From the NCBI RefSeq assembly GCF_000014045.1, contig NC_008209.1:3309001-3373000 (forward strand): a stretch of 64,000 bases of DNA, read 5' to 3'. Below the pieces are notes generated by a model. The model was not told the origin of the DNA and did not search any database. It saw nothing but the letters and a program-made list of their open reading frames with translations. The stretch is from Roseobacter denitrificans OCh 114 (GTDB lineage: Bacteria > Pseudomonadota > Alphaproteobacteria > Rhodobacterales > Rhodobacteraceae). Position 1 is the stretch's first letter; each line of letters opens with the position of its first letter. Positions 25,175 through 33,761 of this stretch are shown piece after piece. The position numbers and the translations under genes were made by a program.

Positions 25175-25264
25175 TGGCGGAGGAGGTGGGATTCGAACCC
25201 ACGGTACGCTTTCACGCACGCCGGTTTTCAAGACCGGTGCATTCGACCACTCTGCCACTCCTCC
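25175..25264 (-). tRNA. tRNA-Ser (anticodon TGA)
   Basis: 90 nt on the minus strand including an encoded CCA. The acceptor stem pairs GGAGGAG with CTCCTCC, discriminator G. The D arm begins TGGCAGAGTGGTCGAATGC. The anticodon stem-loop holds CTTGAAA, with anticodon TGA. There is a long variable arm typical of serine tRNAs, and the T arm is GTGGGTTCGAATCCCAC. The 3' end points toward the accessory region at lower coordinates, the usual orientation when an island has integrated at a tRNA gene. Confidence 0.95.
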
Positions 25265-25459
25265 GGTTGCACCGTCCTAGTGGCTGATAACCGATTCTGA
25301 AACCATGAATTTTCAGAGCATCCGGATCGGGGAATATTGCCACCTTGCCGTGTTTCAACTTCCCAGAGCGTTTATCCCGAGCTAAGTTGTCCCAAAGATC
25401 CTGTTTCAAACAGGGCGATGAGGTACCGCGCCCGCGGGCAATCAGGCTAGGATGGCGAC

Positions 25460-26293
25460 ATGAGCATATCTCGATTGACTCCTTACACTGCGATTTGCCG
25501 CCCCGTAATAGTCGTTATGGTTGTAGCCAGCACCTTTTTAAGCGGCTGCAACGACAGCGGCGCGTTCGACTTTCAAAGCGTTTTGCCGAATGCTCAGGCG
25601 GAGACCGAGAGTTCCGCCGAATCCGCATCGGACATGGCGTTCACTGATAAGGATGTGGAAGCGCCCGAAGTCTTTGCGGCCCAAGAGGCGGGTTTGTGGG
25701 ATGGGCGTCCGTCCTTGGGCGGCGTTTGGGTCGCACACCCGGATGTTACGGAACCTGAACGCGTTTTGATCCGCAATCAGGTGAATGGGCAATCTGTCGT
25801 CGGCGCGCTGTTTCGCCGCGAACGCGAAATACCGGGTCCGCGCTTGCAACTGTCATCTGATGCAGCCGAAGCGCTCGGTGTGCTCGCCGGTGCCCCGGCC
25901 GAGTTGAATGTCGTGGCCTTGCGCAAGGAGAAAATCCCCCGGCGCCCCGCCGAGCCGCAAACAACACAGGCTGGCGAAACGACGCTGGACCCGATCGCGG
26001 TTGCCAGTGCCGCCATTGACGCGGCTGAACCGGTGCAATCCAGCCTGCCCGTGTCGTCTCTGGACAAGCCCTTCGTTCAGGTTGGAATCTTCAGCATCGA
26101 GGCAAATGCACAGCGCGTCGCACAGCAGATGCGCGGCGCTGGAATGATGCCATCCGTGCGCGCACAGGACTCCGGCGGCAAGGCGTTCTGGCGGGTCCTG
26201 GTCGGCCCGGCGAGTTCGATATCCGAGCGCGAAAAACTGCTCGCGCAAACCAAGGCAGAAGGCTATTCAGACGCCTATGTCGTGACAAACTGA
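25460..26293 (+). CDS. SPOR-domain lipoprotein
   Basis: 277 residues. The N-terminal hydrophobic segment ends in a lipobox (VASTFLSGC, Cys at about residue 30), so the protein is probably a lipid-anchored envelope protein. The middle is low complexity. The last 80 residues are a SPOR domain (FVQVGIFSIEANAQRVAQQM; KAFWRVLVGPASSISEREKL), which binds denuded peptidoglycan at division sites. It lies 20 bases upstream of a D,D-carboxypeptidase gene, which fits a cell-wall role. RlpA-type catalytic residues are not evident. Confidence 0.85.
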   Translation: MSISRLTPYTAICRPVIVVMVVASTFLSGCNDSGAFDFQSVLPNAQAETESSAESASDMAFTDKDVEAPEVFAAQEAGLWDGRPSLGGVWVAHPDVTEPERVLIRNQVNGQSVVGALFRREREIPGPRLQLSSDAAEALGVLAGAPAELNVVALRKEKIPRRPAEPQTTQAGETTLDPIAVASAAIDAAEPVQSSLPVSSLDKPFVQVGIFSIEANAQRVAQQMRGAGMMPSVRAQDSGGKAFWRVLVGPASSISEREKLLAQTKAEGYSDAYVVTN

Positions 26294-26313
26294 CCCGTCA
26301 GCGAGGAAAAAAC

Positions 26314-27483
26314 ATGTTTCGTATCCTTCTTGCCGCTTTTGTTCTGGTTGCATCGACACTGACCGCAGCGGCCTTTGAAACCAGAGCCAGTGCTGCTTTT
26401 GTAATGGATCAGACCACCGGCACCGTGCTGCTCAATAAAAACGCCGACGCGCCCTTGCCGCCGGCCTCCATGTCCAAACTGATGACGCTTTACATGGCAT
26501 TCGAAGCCGTGCGGCGCGGCAAGGCCGACGGCGGGCTGGACCTAAATGAACGCTTGCCCGTGTCCGAACATGCGCAGTCCTACGGCGGCTCCAGCATGTT
26601 CTTGCGCTCCGGCGAGACGGTCAGTGTCGAGGATTTGCTGCGCGGCATCATCGTCGTGTCAGGCAACGATGCCTGTGTGGTCATCGCCGAAGCGCTTTCG
26701 CCTGATGGAACGGAATACGGCTTTGCGCGCATGATGACACAGCGCGCGCAACAGCTTGGTATGAACAACTCCGTTTTCATCAACGCCAGCGGATGGCCGC
26801 AAACCGGGCATGTGATGTCGATGCGCGATCTTGCCATTCTGGCTGACCGGCTGATCACCGATTTCCCAGAATTCTACCCGATGTTTGCGGAGACCGAATT
26901 CCCCTTCGACAACCGTGTGCCCAGCAACAGCCGCAACCGCAACCCGGTGCTGACCATGGGTATTGGCGCGGACGGGTTGAAAACCGGCCACACGCAAGAG
27001 GCCGGATACGGTCTTGTCGGCTCGGCCAAGCAAGGTGATCGGCGGATCATCTTTGTCATCACCGGGTTGGAGACGACAGCGGCGCGCGCGCAGGAAAGCC
27101 AGGCCATCGTGAACTGGGCCTTCAGACAATTCGCCATGCGCGACATTGGCAAGGCAGGTCAGGAATTTGCCAAGGCGGACGTCTGGATGGGCAGCAGCCC
27201 GCAGGTCGGGCTGGTCGCAGCCGAGGACATGAGCGTGTTGATGCCCGCCCTTGCGGAGCGTGAAATCGAGGCCGAGGTGGTGTTTACCGGCCCGATCGAG
27301 GCACCAATCGCCAAAGGGGACCCGCTGGGAGAGCTCGTGTTCACTCCTGAGGGTCTGCCGGAAATGCGCCTGCCGCTGGTGGCGGATCAAGACGTGCCGA
27401 GTGGCGGTTTTGTCACCCGCATGATGACGGCAGCCATGGTTCTGGTCACGACGCTGATACAGGGGCCAGAGGAACAGTCGTGA
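26314..27483 (+). CDS. dacC: D-alanyl-D-alanine carboxypeptidase (PBP5/6 type, S11)
   Basis: 389 residues with a signal peptide (MFRILLAAFVLVASTLTAAA). The serine active-site motifs are PASMSKLMTLYMAFEA (SxxK), VVSGNDACVVIAEA (SxN) and DGLKTGHTQEAGYGL (KTG). A C-terminal beta-domain and an amphipathic end (FVTRMMTAAMVLVTTLIQG) anchor it to the membrane. It trims the terminal D-Ala of pentapeptides in the periplasm. The start at 26314 follows GAGGAAAAAAC. Its TGA overlaps the tmk start as GTGA. Confidence 0.92.
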   Translation: MFRILLAAFVLVASTLTAAAFETRASAAFVMDQTTGTVLLNKNADAPLPPASMSKLMTLYMAFEAVRRGKADGGLDLNERLPVSEHAQSYGGSSMFLRSGETVSVEDLLRGIIVVSGNDACVVIAEALSPDGTEYGFARMMTQRAQQLGMNNSVFINASGWPQTGHVMSMRDLAILADRLITDFPEFYPMFAETEFPFDNRVPSNSRNRNPVLTMGIGADGLKTGHTQEAGYGLVGSAKQGDRRIIFVITGLETTAARAQESQAIVNWAFRQFAMRDIGKAGQEFAKADVWMGSSPQVGLVAAEDMSVLMPALAEREIEAEVVFTGPIEAPIAKGDPLGELVFTPEGLPEMRLPLVADQDVPSGGFVTRMMTAAMVLVTTLIQGPEEQS

Positions 27484-28118
27484 TATCGCGCACCCGCGAC
27501 ACCGGGTTTTTCATCACCTTTGAGGGCATTGACGGGTCGGGCAAATCCACCCAATCCAAAAGGCTTGCCGCCCATTTGCGCGCAAGCGGCCACGAGGTCG
27601 TCGAAACCCGCGAACCGGGTGGCTCTCCGGGGGCGGAGGAAATCCGCGCGCTTGTCTTGCAGGGTGATCCCGACCGCTGGTCCGCCGAGACGGAGATCCT
27701 TTTGTTTACAGCCGCGCGGCGCGACCATATGGAGCGGTTGATCCTCCCTGCCCTGGCGGATGGGAAAATCGTCATATGTGACCGGTTTGCCGATAGCACG
27801 CGCATGTATCAGGGCCTGTCGCGCGGCGATCTGCGACAGGTCGTGGACACGCTGCATGAGCTGATGATTGGCCGCGAACCCGACCTCACCGTGCTGATTG
27901 ATATGGACCCGGCCATCGGGCTGTCCCGGGCGCTGTCGCGACAAACCGCTGACGAGCGTTTTGAAGCCTTTGGCGAGGATTTGCAGACGAGGATGCGCGC
28001 CGGTTTTCTGGCACTGGCGCAGGAGTTCAAAGCCCGCTTTCGCCTTGTGGATGGCGGGCGGGATGCCGACAGTGTCGCAGCGGAGGTGATCAAGATCGTC
28101 GATCAGGCGCTGGCATGA
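27480..28118 (+). CDS. tmk: Thymidylate kinase
   Basis: 212 residues. The P-loop is FEGIDGSGKSTQSKRLA. The DR motif appears as VICDRFADSTRMYQG, with an Arg-rich lid near SRALSRQTADERFEAFGED. It phosphorylates dTMP to dTDP. GTG start at 27480 overlaps the dacC stop, and its TGA overlaps the holB ATG (ATGA), so dacC-tmk-holB are translationally coupled. Length is typical. Confidence 0.95.
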   Translation: MISRTRDTGFFITFEGIDGSGKSTQSKRLAAHLRASGHEVVETREPGGSPGAEEIRALVLQGDPDRWSAETEILLFTAARRDHMERLILPALADGKIVICDRFADSTRMYQGLSRGDLRQVVDTLHELMIGREPDLTVLIDMDPAIGLSRALSRQTADERFEAFGEDLQTRMRAGFLALAQEFKARFRLVDGGRDADSVAAEVIKIVDQALA

Positions 28119-29221
28119 CGGCCCCCGATCAAATTGAAGGCGCGCCGCACCCGCGCGACACGCCGCAGGTTTTTGGTCAAGCCACTGCCGAACAGGGGTT
28201 TCTGGACGCATATGCAACGGGACGCCTGCATCATGCATGGTTGCTCACCGGGCCGCGCGGTGTGGGCAAGGCGACGCTGGCATGGGCGATCGCGCGGTTT
28301 TTGCTGGCCACACCACCGCAAGAGGATGAGGGCCTCTTCGGTGCGCCACCCGCCCCCACAACGCTCGCGATCGACCCCGAACATCCCGTTGCACGACGGA
28401 TTGCGGCCGGCGCAGAGCCCGGCCTGAAACATATCACACGGTCCGAAAACGAGAAAACCGGGCGCATGCGTGACGTGATCGCCGTCGATGACATCCGCGG
28501 CCTGTCGTCGTTTTTTCAACTCTCTGCCACGGAAGGCGGGCGGCGGGTTGTCATCGTGGATGCTGCGGATGAGATGAACCCGCAGGCCGCAAACGCCCTG
28601 TTGAAGATGCTTGAGGAACCCCCGGCGCGCGCCACGTTGATCCTTATCAGCCATCAACCCTCCGGCCTTTTGCCAACGATCCGCTCGCGGTGCCGGGTAT
28701 TGCGCCTCGGCACACTGCAGCCGGAGGATATGGAAAAAGCGCTCACGCAGGCAGGAATTGATCCCGCCGGGCATGGGCCTGCACTGGCCGAGTTATCAGG
28801 CGGGTCGGTCGGGGCCGCCGTGCGGCTGTCAAACTTCGATGGCCTGAAAACATATGCGGAGCTTGTTCAACTGATCATCGCGCTGCCGCAGTTCGACCGG
28901 GCGCGCGCGTTGAAACTGGCCGAAGCAGCCGCCGCGCGCGGGGCTGAGACGAAACGCGATCTGCTGTTCGTGCTGCTCGATTTGCTCATGTCGCGTCTGG
29001 CGCGCGCCGGGGCAACGGGCCTGCCCCCTACGGTCGAGGCCACGCCCGGCGAGGCGGCGACCTTGATGCGCCTGTCGCCCGACCCTGCTGCCGCGCGGGC
29101 CTGGGCCGAAATCGCGCAGGAAACAAGTGCGCGCGCGCGCCATGGCCTTGCGGTGAACCTTGACCCTGCGGCTCTGGTCCTAGATACCCTCATCAAGATC
29201 AGCCAAACACGTGTGGCCTAG
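28115..29221 (+). CDS. holB: DNA polymerase III subunit delta'
   Basis: 368 residues. The clamp-loader AAA+ fold shows HHAWLLTGPRGVGKATLAWA (P-loop), VVIVDAADEMNPQAANALLK (Walker B region), EEPPARATLILISHQPSGLL and the SRC motif PTIRSRCRVLRL. Delta' is part of the clamp-loader complex. The tmk-holB-tatD gene order is widespread in bacteria. ATG 28115 overlaps the tmk stop. Confidence 0.93.
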   Translation: MTAPDQIEGAPHPRDTPQVFGQATAEQGFLDAYATGRLHHAWLLTGPRGVGKATLAWAIARFLLATPPQEDEGLFGAPPAPTTLAIDPEHPVARRIAAGAEPGLKHITRSENEKTGRMRDVIAVDDIRGLSSFFQLSATEGGRRVVIVDAADEMNPQAANALLKMLEEPPARATLILISHQPSGLLPTIRSRCRVLRLGTLQPEDMEKALTQAGIDPAGHGPALAELSGGSVGAAVRLSNFDGLKTYAELVQLIIALPQFDRARALKLAEAAAARGAETKRDLLFVLLDLLMSRLARAGATGLPPTVEATPGEAATLMRLSPDPAAARAWAEIAQETSARARHGLAVNLDPAALVLDTLIKISQTRVA

Positions 29222-29254
29222 CACACGATGCGCGGCGGCAGTATTGAGCAGACC

Positions 29255-30061
29255 ATGAGCACGCAACCACATATCACCGACAGTCACTGCCACCTCGATT
29301 TCCCTGATTTCGAGGGACGTATCGACGAGGTTGTGGCCAATGCCGCAGAGGCTGGCGTCATGCGCATGGTGACGATCTGTACCAAACTCAGGAACGAGCC
29401 CGCCGTGCGCGCCATCGCCGAGGCACATGCGCCGATCTTCTATGCCGCCGGAACGCATCCGATGAGTGCGGCAAGCGAACCGCTGGCGAGCGTCGAGCAA
29501 CTGATCACCCTTGCCAAGCATCCGAAATTCGTGGGGATCGGCGAAACCGGGCTGGATTACCACTATACCGCCGAGAGTGCGCAGGTGCAGAAAACCTCGC
29601 TCCGCATTCACATTGATGCCGCACGGGAAACCGGCTTGCCGCTGATCATCCACGCGCGTGATGCCGATGAGGATATGGCCCGCATCCTGCGCGAGGCCTA
29701 TGATCAGGGTGCCTATACCTGCGTGATGCATTGCTTTTCATCCTCTGCCGCGTTGGCCAGAGTCGCGCTTGATATGGGGTTCTATCTGTCGATGTCGGGC
29801 ATCACGGCCTTTCCCAAGTCGCAGGCCCTGCGGGATATTTTTGCCGCCGCCCCGATCGATCGTATTCTGGTGGAAACCGACGCGCCCTATCTGGCCCCCC
29901 CACCCCACCGGGGCAAACGCAACGAACCGGCTTACACCGCCCATACCGCGCGGCGCGCTGCTGAGACCTTTGGGATGGACTACAGCGAATTTGCAGCGCA
30001 ACTTGAGTTGAATTTCGACCGGCTGTTTGCCAAAGCCGCAGCCTATGAGCTTGCCGCGTGA
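29255..30061 (+). CDS. tatD: TatD family DNase/metal hydrolase
   Basis: 268 residues starting MSTQPHITDSHCHLDFPDFE. An in-frame ATG at 29228 has no ribosome-binding site and would add residues unlike the family. Metal-binding motifs: DSHCHLDF, GIGETGLDYHYT (Glu), IIHARDADEDM, CVMHCFSSS and ILVETDAPYLAPPPHRGKRN. Members are 3'-5' exonucleases or other metal-dependent hydrolases with a TIM barrel. Its TGA overlaps the next ATG as TGATG. Confidence 0.92.
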   Translation: MSTQPHITDSHCHLDFPDFEGRIDEVVANAAEAGVMRMVTICTKLRNEPAVRAIAEAHAPIFYAAGTHPMSAASEPLASVEQLITLAKHPKFVGIGETGLDYHYTAESAQVQKTSLRIHIDAARETGLPLIIHARDADEDMARILREAYDQGAYTCVMHCFSSSAALARVALDMGFYLSMSGITAFPKSQALRDIFAAAPIDRILVETDAPYLAPPPHRGKRNEPAYTAHTARRAAETFGMDYSEFAAQLELNFDRLFAKAAAYELAA

Positions 30062-30861
30062 TGGATCAAATGGAGTTCACCATATTGGGGTGCGGTTCTT
30101 CCGGCGGTGTGCCACGTCTGGGCGGCCTTTGGGGCGATTGTGACCGGCATAACGCAAAGAACCGGCGGCGCCGCTGTTCCTTGCTGGTGGAGCGTATTGG
30201 CCCGGATGGCCGCACAACGGTGCTGATTGATACCTCCCCCGATCTGCGCGAACAGCTGCTGAGCGAAAACATCGGGCGGCTGGACGGGGTCGTCTATACC
30301 CATAGCCACGCGGATCATGTGCACGGCATTGATGATTTGCGCATGATCGTTTTCAACATGCGCGCGCGCCTGCCGGTCTGGGCCGATATCCCGACCAAGG
30401 ACGCGTTGATGCAGCGGTTTGGCTATGTGTTTGTACAGCCCGAGGGGTCGAATTATCCCCCGATCCTCGACATGAACACGATTGACGGGGATGTGACGAT
30501 TGATGGTGCCGGTGGCCCGGTGACGCTCTCGCCGTTTCTGGTGGGACATGGCGGTATGGACGCACTGGGGTTTCGTATCGGCGACGTCGCCTATCTGCCG
30601 GATGTGGCGCAGATACCCCAGGGCGTGTGGCGCAAACTGAACGGGCTGGAGTGCTGGATCGTGGATGCGTTGCGGCGCGACCCGCATCCGACGCACTCCC
30701 ATCTCGCGCAGACCCTCGAATGGATCGAGCAGGTGAAACCAAAATCTGCCGTTTTGACCAATATGCATATTGATCTTGACTATGAAACCGTGATGGCGGA
30801 AACGCCGGATCATGTACAACCGGCCTATGATGGCTTGCGGCTGACCTACCCCACGACCTGA
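30061..30861 (+). CDS. MBL-fold metallo-hydrolase (PhnP-like)
   Basis: 266 residues. N-terminus FTILGCGSSGGVPRLGGLWG is typical of the PhnP/phosphodiesterase branch. The zinc site is VVYTHSHADHVHGIDDLR (HxHxDH), a further His in FLVGHGG, and the distal LTNMHIDLDYE. It follows tatD with a TGATG overlap, a gene order common in alphaproteobacteria. PhnP itself cleaves cyclic ribose phosphates; without phn genes here the true substrate is open. Confidence 0.85.
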   Translation: MDQMEFTILGCGSSGGVPRLGGLWGDCDRHNAKNRRRRCSLLVERIGPDGRTTVLIDTSPDLREQLLSENIGRLDGVVYTHSHADHVHGIDDLRMIVFNMRARLPVWADIPTKDALMQRFGYVFVQPEGSNYPPILDMNTIDGDVTIDGAGGPVTLSPFLVGHGGMDALGFRIGDVAYLPDVAQIPQGVWRKLNGLECWIVDALRRDPHPTHSHLAQTLEWIEQVKPKSAVLTNMHIDLDYETVMAETPDHVQPAYDGLRLTYPTT

Positions 30862-30921
30862 GCCTCACCCTCTTTTACGCCCCCCTCGCCGTGAAGATAC
30901 GCAGCGGCACAACGAGGCACC

Positions 30922-31857
30922 ATGCAAACCCTTCTTGATGTCATCCTGCCCGTCTTTCTCGTAATCGGGTTCGGGTATGTGGCTGTGTGGAAGGGGCTTT
31001 TCCCGATCTCAGGCATTGATGGGGTCATGCGCTTTACCCAAGGTTTCGCGATCCCCTGCCTGCTGTTCAAGGCCATCGCGGAAATTGATCTGGGCAGTTC
31101 GTTTGATCCCGGTCTGCTGGTCAGTTTCTATGCCGGGGCGACCACATGCTTTTTCGCGGGGATGACCGGTGCGCGCCTGTTGTTCAAACGCGACTGGGAA
31201 GACTGTGTGGCCATCGGCTTTTGCTGTCTTTTTTCAAATTCGGTGCTGCTGGGCCTGCCGATCACGGAGCGCGCTTACGGGGCCGAAGCGCTCACCGGAA
31301 ACTTTGCCATTGTCGCGCTGCATTCGCCCTTTTGCTACGGCCTTGGCATCACCGTGATGGAGATCACCCGCAACCGGGGTAAATCCCCGCTGCTGATGGC
31401 CCGTTCAGTGGGGCGGGCGATGTTTCGCAACGGGCTGGTCATCGGGATTGCGCTGGGGTTTTTGGTCAATGTCACGGGGATGCCGATCCCCAGTGTGGTC
31501 AATGACGCGCTGTCACTGATCATTCAGGCGGCGTTGCCTGCGGCCCTTTTCGCCTTGGGCGGTGTGTTGATACAATACAAACCCGAGGGCGATCTGCGTG
31601 CCATTGCCATGGTTTGTGTCATTGCTCTGATCCTGCACCCGGCGCTGATGTGGGGGTTTGGTACCACGCTTTCCGTGCCTCCGGATGCGTTCCGCTCGGG
31701 CGTGCTGACGGCGGCCATGGCGCCCGGGTTCAATGCCTATATCTTTGCCAATATGTACGGACGCGCCCGACGGATCGCAGCATCATCCGTGCTGCTGGCG
31801 ACGCTTGGGTCAATCCTGACCGTCTGGGTCTGGTTGATGCTGTTGCAGGGCGTCTGA
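30922..31857 (+). CDS. AEC family auxin-efflux-like transporter
   Basis: 311 residues, with about ten hydrophobic helices (LLDVILPVFLVIGFGYVAVW; VLLGLPITERAYGAEALTGN; LPAALFALGGVLIQYKPEGD). The N- and C-terminal halves have the pseudo-repeat of the AEC/malonate permease family. It sits between the holB operon and the catabolic cluster and overlaps the convergent racemase-like gene by 48 bases at the 3' ends. Substrate probably a small organic acid or amino-acid derivative; this is inferred from the family only. Confidence 0.85.
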   Translation: MQTLLDVILPVFLVIGFGYVAVWKGLFPISGIDGVMRFTQGFAIPCLLFKAIAEIDLGSSFDPGLLVSFYAGATTCFFAGMTGARLLFKRDWEDCVAIGFCCLFSNSVLLGLPITERAYGAEALTGNFAIVALHSPFCYGLGITVMEITRNRGKSPLLMARSVGRAMFRNGLVIGIALGFLVNVTGMPIPSVVNDALSLIIQAALPAALFALGGVLIQYKPEGDLRAIAMVCVIALILHPALMWGFGTTLSVPPDAFRSGVLTAAMAPGFNAYIFANMYGRARRIAASSVLLATLGSILTVWVWLMLLQGV

Positions 31858-32607
31858 GGCGCGCATCTGCGCAAAAAGCTGCCCCGGTGCATGTGGCGGG
31901 GCGCGCAGGCCGGCAAGGCGCATCATATGCCACGCCAAGACCTGATTGCTGCTGAGGACCGGCAGGCCAAGGCGCGTTTCGAGGGGGTCAATCACGTCCA
32001 GTGTGCGCAGGTTCGTGCAAGACAGAAACAGCCCGTCGACATCAGCATTTTCCATCAGGGTGATCGCAGCGCCTTGCACGGCGGCGGGATCTATGCGCAC
32101 GACGTCGGCTTCGGTGCCGACGTCAAAGCTGCCGACCACATCCGTTGTGATACCGTTTTCGCGCAACGCCGCGCGTAAAGTATCAGACACTGCCGCAACA
32201 TAGGGCGACAACAGCGCCAGTCGCTTCAGCCCGAGGTATTCGCAGGCTGCAAGCAGGCTTGAAAGCGGCTGCGTCACCGCGCGGGTCTCAAGACTGTCGC
32301 GCAGGCGCGCGGCGACCTTTTCGACCCCGATCTGGGCAGTGCCGGAGGTGCAGCCATAACCCATGACATCAAATTGCAGGCCTTGGGGAAAAAGCGCTGC
32401 AGCGGCACTCAGATACTGCTCCATCAAAGCCAGCGTGTCGCAGGTTACTTCACTGTCGGAAGGCACGCGGCTGACCATGAATTGCGCGTCAAAAGGCAGC
32501 AGGCGGCGCATGTCCCCCTCGATGGTTTCGTCGGATTGCAGCACGATCAACCCAAGCCGCGCGCCAACCGGCTCACTCAGGGTATATGAAAAGCGATGCG
32601 GGCTCAT
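31810..32607 (-). CDS. Asp/Glu racemase superfamily protein (EutA / maleate isomerase-like)
   Basis: 265 residues. Two catalytic Cys motifs are visible: MGYGCTSGTAQIGVEKVAA and GLFLSCTNLRTLDVIDPLE. The arrangement is that of maleate cis-trans isomerases, arylmalonate decarboxylases and EutA of the hydroxyectoine pathway. It is the last gene of a three-gene minus-strand operon (lyase, M24 peptidase, this gene) with 4-base overlaps, divergent from doeA-doeB. I infer a step in ectoine or hydroxyectoine use, possibly stereochemical inversion; the exact reaction cannot be read from sequence. Confidence 0.75.
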   Translation of the reverse strand: MSPHRFSYTLSEPVGARLGLIVLQSDETIEGDMRRLLPFDAQFMVSRVPSDSEVTCDTLALMEQYLSAAAALFPQGLQFDVMGYGCTSGTAQIGVEKVAARLRDSLETRAVTQPLSSLLAACEYLGLKRLALLSPYVAAVSDTLRAALRENGITTDVVGSFDVGTEADVVRIDPAAVQGAAITLMENADVDGLFLSCTNLRTLDVIDPLETRLGLPVLSSNQVLAWHMMRLAGLRAPPHAPGQLFAQMRASDALQQHQPDPDGQD

Positions 32608-33761
32608 GGGCGCAGAACCGTCATTTCAGGACCCGCCGGCGTCGAGAGCCACTGCGCGCCGTCCTCCCGGATCACGATGTTTTCCTCATGCACAAGGATG
32701 CGCCCGTCGTCCAGATCAATACCCGGCTCCAGCGTCAGCACCATACCGGCCCGTAGCACCGTGTGATCCTGCGCGATCAGCGAAGGCGGTTCAGTCAGTT
32801 GCAGGCCAAGCCCGTGACCAAGCCGCCCCGCATCCGATCCGCCCTGCCCGTCCGTCACGATGTCATCCATCACCTTGAAAAGGTCAGCGGCGGTGCAGCC
32901 AGCCCGGGCGACGTCAAAAGCCGCCCGTGTTGCCTCGATCAGGCGCGCATGGGCCGAGATCGTTGCAGGCGACGGCGGCCCGATCGAAAAATTGCGGTCA
33001 AAGTCACAGAAATACCCATCATGCATCAATCCCGTGTCCAGCATCAGAACATCGCCCGCTTGCAACGGGTCGTCCGTTGCGGGCGAAATCACATCGCGCA
33101 CCCCGCCCGGCCCCGCGCCCCCGGCCAGATAAGGCACCCAATCGGCCCCCTCGTCCAGACAGAGCATCTGAAACCGGCGGAACACATCGCGCAGGGCTAT
33201 GCCCGCCGATGCGATCTCGGGCACGCGGGAAAAGGCGCGCTCCGCCACGCGGCAGGCGCTGGCAATACGGGCGATCTCCGCTTCCGATTTGACCATCCGC
33301 TGGGCGGCCATCAGATCAGCGTCATCCACAAAGGTTCGCCCCGTGGTGACGACCTGCAGGCGCTGCCAGTCCTGCAGAGGCATCCGCAGATGCGTACCCC
33401 CACCCCCGGGCACAGCGATACGCCCGCCCCTGGGGGCAACCTCGCACAGGGTTTCGGCCAGCAGTGACACCCCATCATCTTCGTAATTCGGCGCGCGCCA
33501 ACTGCGGATGTCGCTGATCCATGTGGAGTGCATCAGCGCAACGCCGATAGACGGGATCACCGCAATCGGATCACCCTGCGCCGGGACAATCACGAACCAG
33601 GGCCGCGTCGGGCTTTCCCAAAACCGGGTCATGAAGCCCGTGATATAGCGCACATCCGCCTCGGTGGTGAGCAACAAAGCGGCGATATCGGCCTCGGCCA
33701 TCCGTTTTTGCACCTGCTCTGTGCGCAGGCGGTATTCACCGTTTGAGAGCGGTGCGCTCAC
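32604..33761 (-). CDS. M24 family metallopeptidase (Xaa-Pro/creatinase-like)
   Basis: 385 residues. A creatinase N-terminal domain (AALLLTTEADVRYITGFMTR) precedes a pita-bread catalytic domain. All five metal ligands are visible: DVLMLDTGLMHDGYFCDFDR (two Asp), GRLGHGLGLQLTEPPS (His), LTLEPGIDLDDG (Glu) and LVHEENIVIRED (Glu). It could be a true aminopeptidase or a ring/amide hydrolase like DoeA, of which a second homologue lies at 34925. It overlaps both neighbours by 4 bases, so it belongs to one operon with the lyase and racemase-like genes. Confidence 0.85.
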   Translation of the reverse strand: MSAPLSNGEYRLRTEQVQKRMAEADIAALLLTTEADVRYITGFMTRFWESPTRPWFVIVPAQGDPIAVIPSIGVALMHSTWISDIRSWRAPNYEDDGVSLLAETLCEVAPRGGRIAVPGGGGTHLRMPLQDWQRLQVVTTGRTFVDDADLMAAQRMVKSEAEIARIASACRVAERAFSRVPEIASAGIALRDVFRRFQMLCLDEGADWVPYLAGGAGPGGVRDVISPATDDPLQAGDVLMLDTGLMHDGYFCDFDRNFSIGPPSPATISAHARLIEATRAAFDVARAGCTAADLFKVMDDIVTDGQGGSDAGRLGHGLGLQLTEPPSLIAQDHTVLRAGMVLTLEPGIDLDDGRILVHEENIVIREDGAQWLSTPAGPEMTVLRP

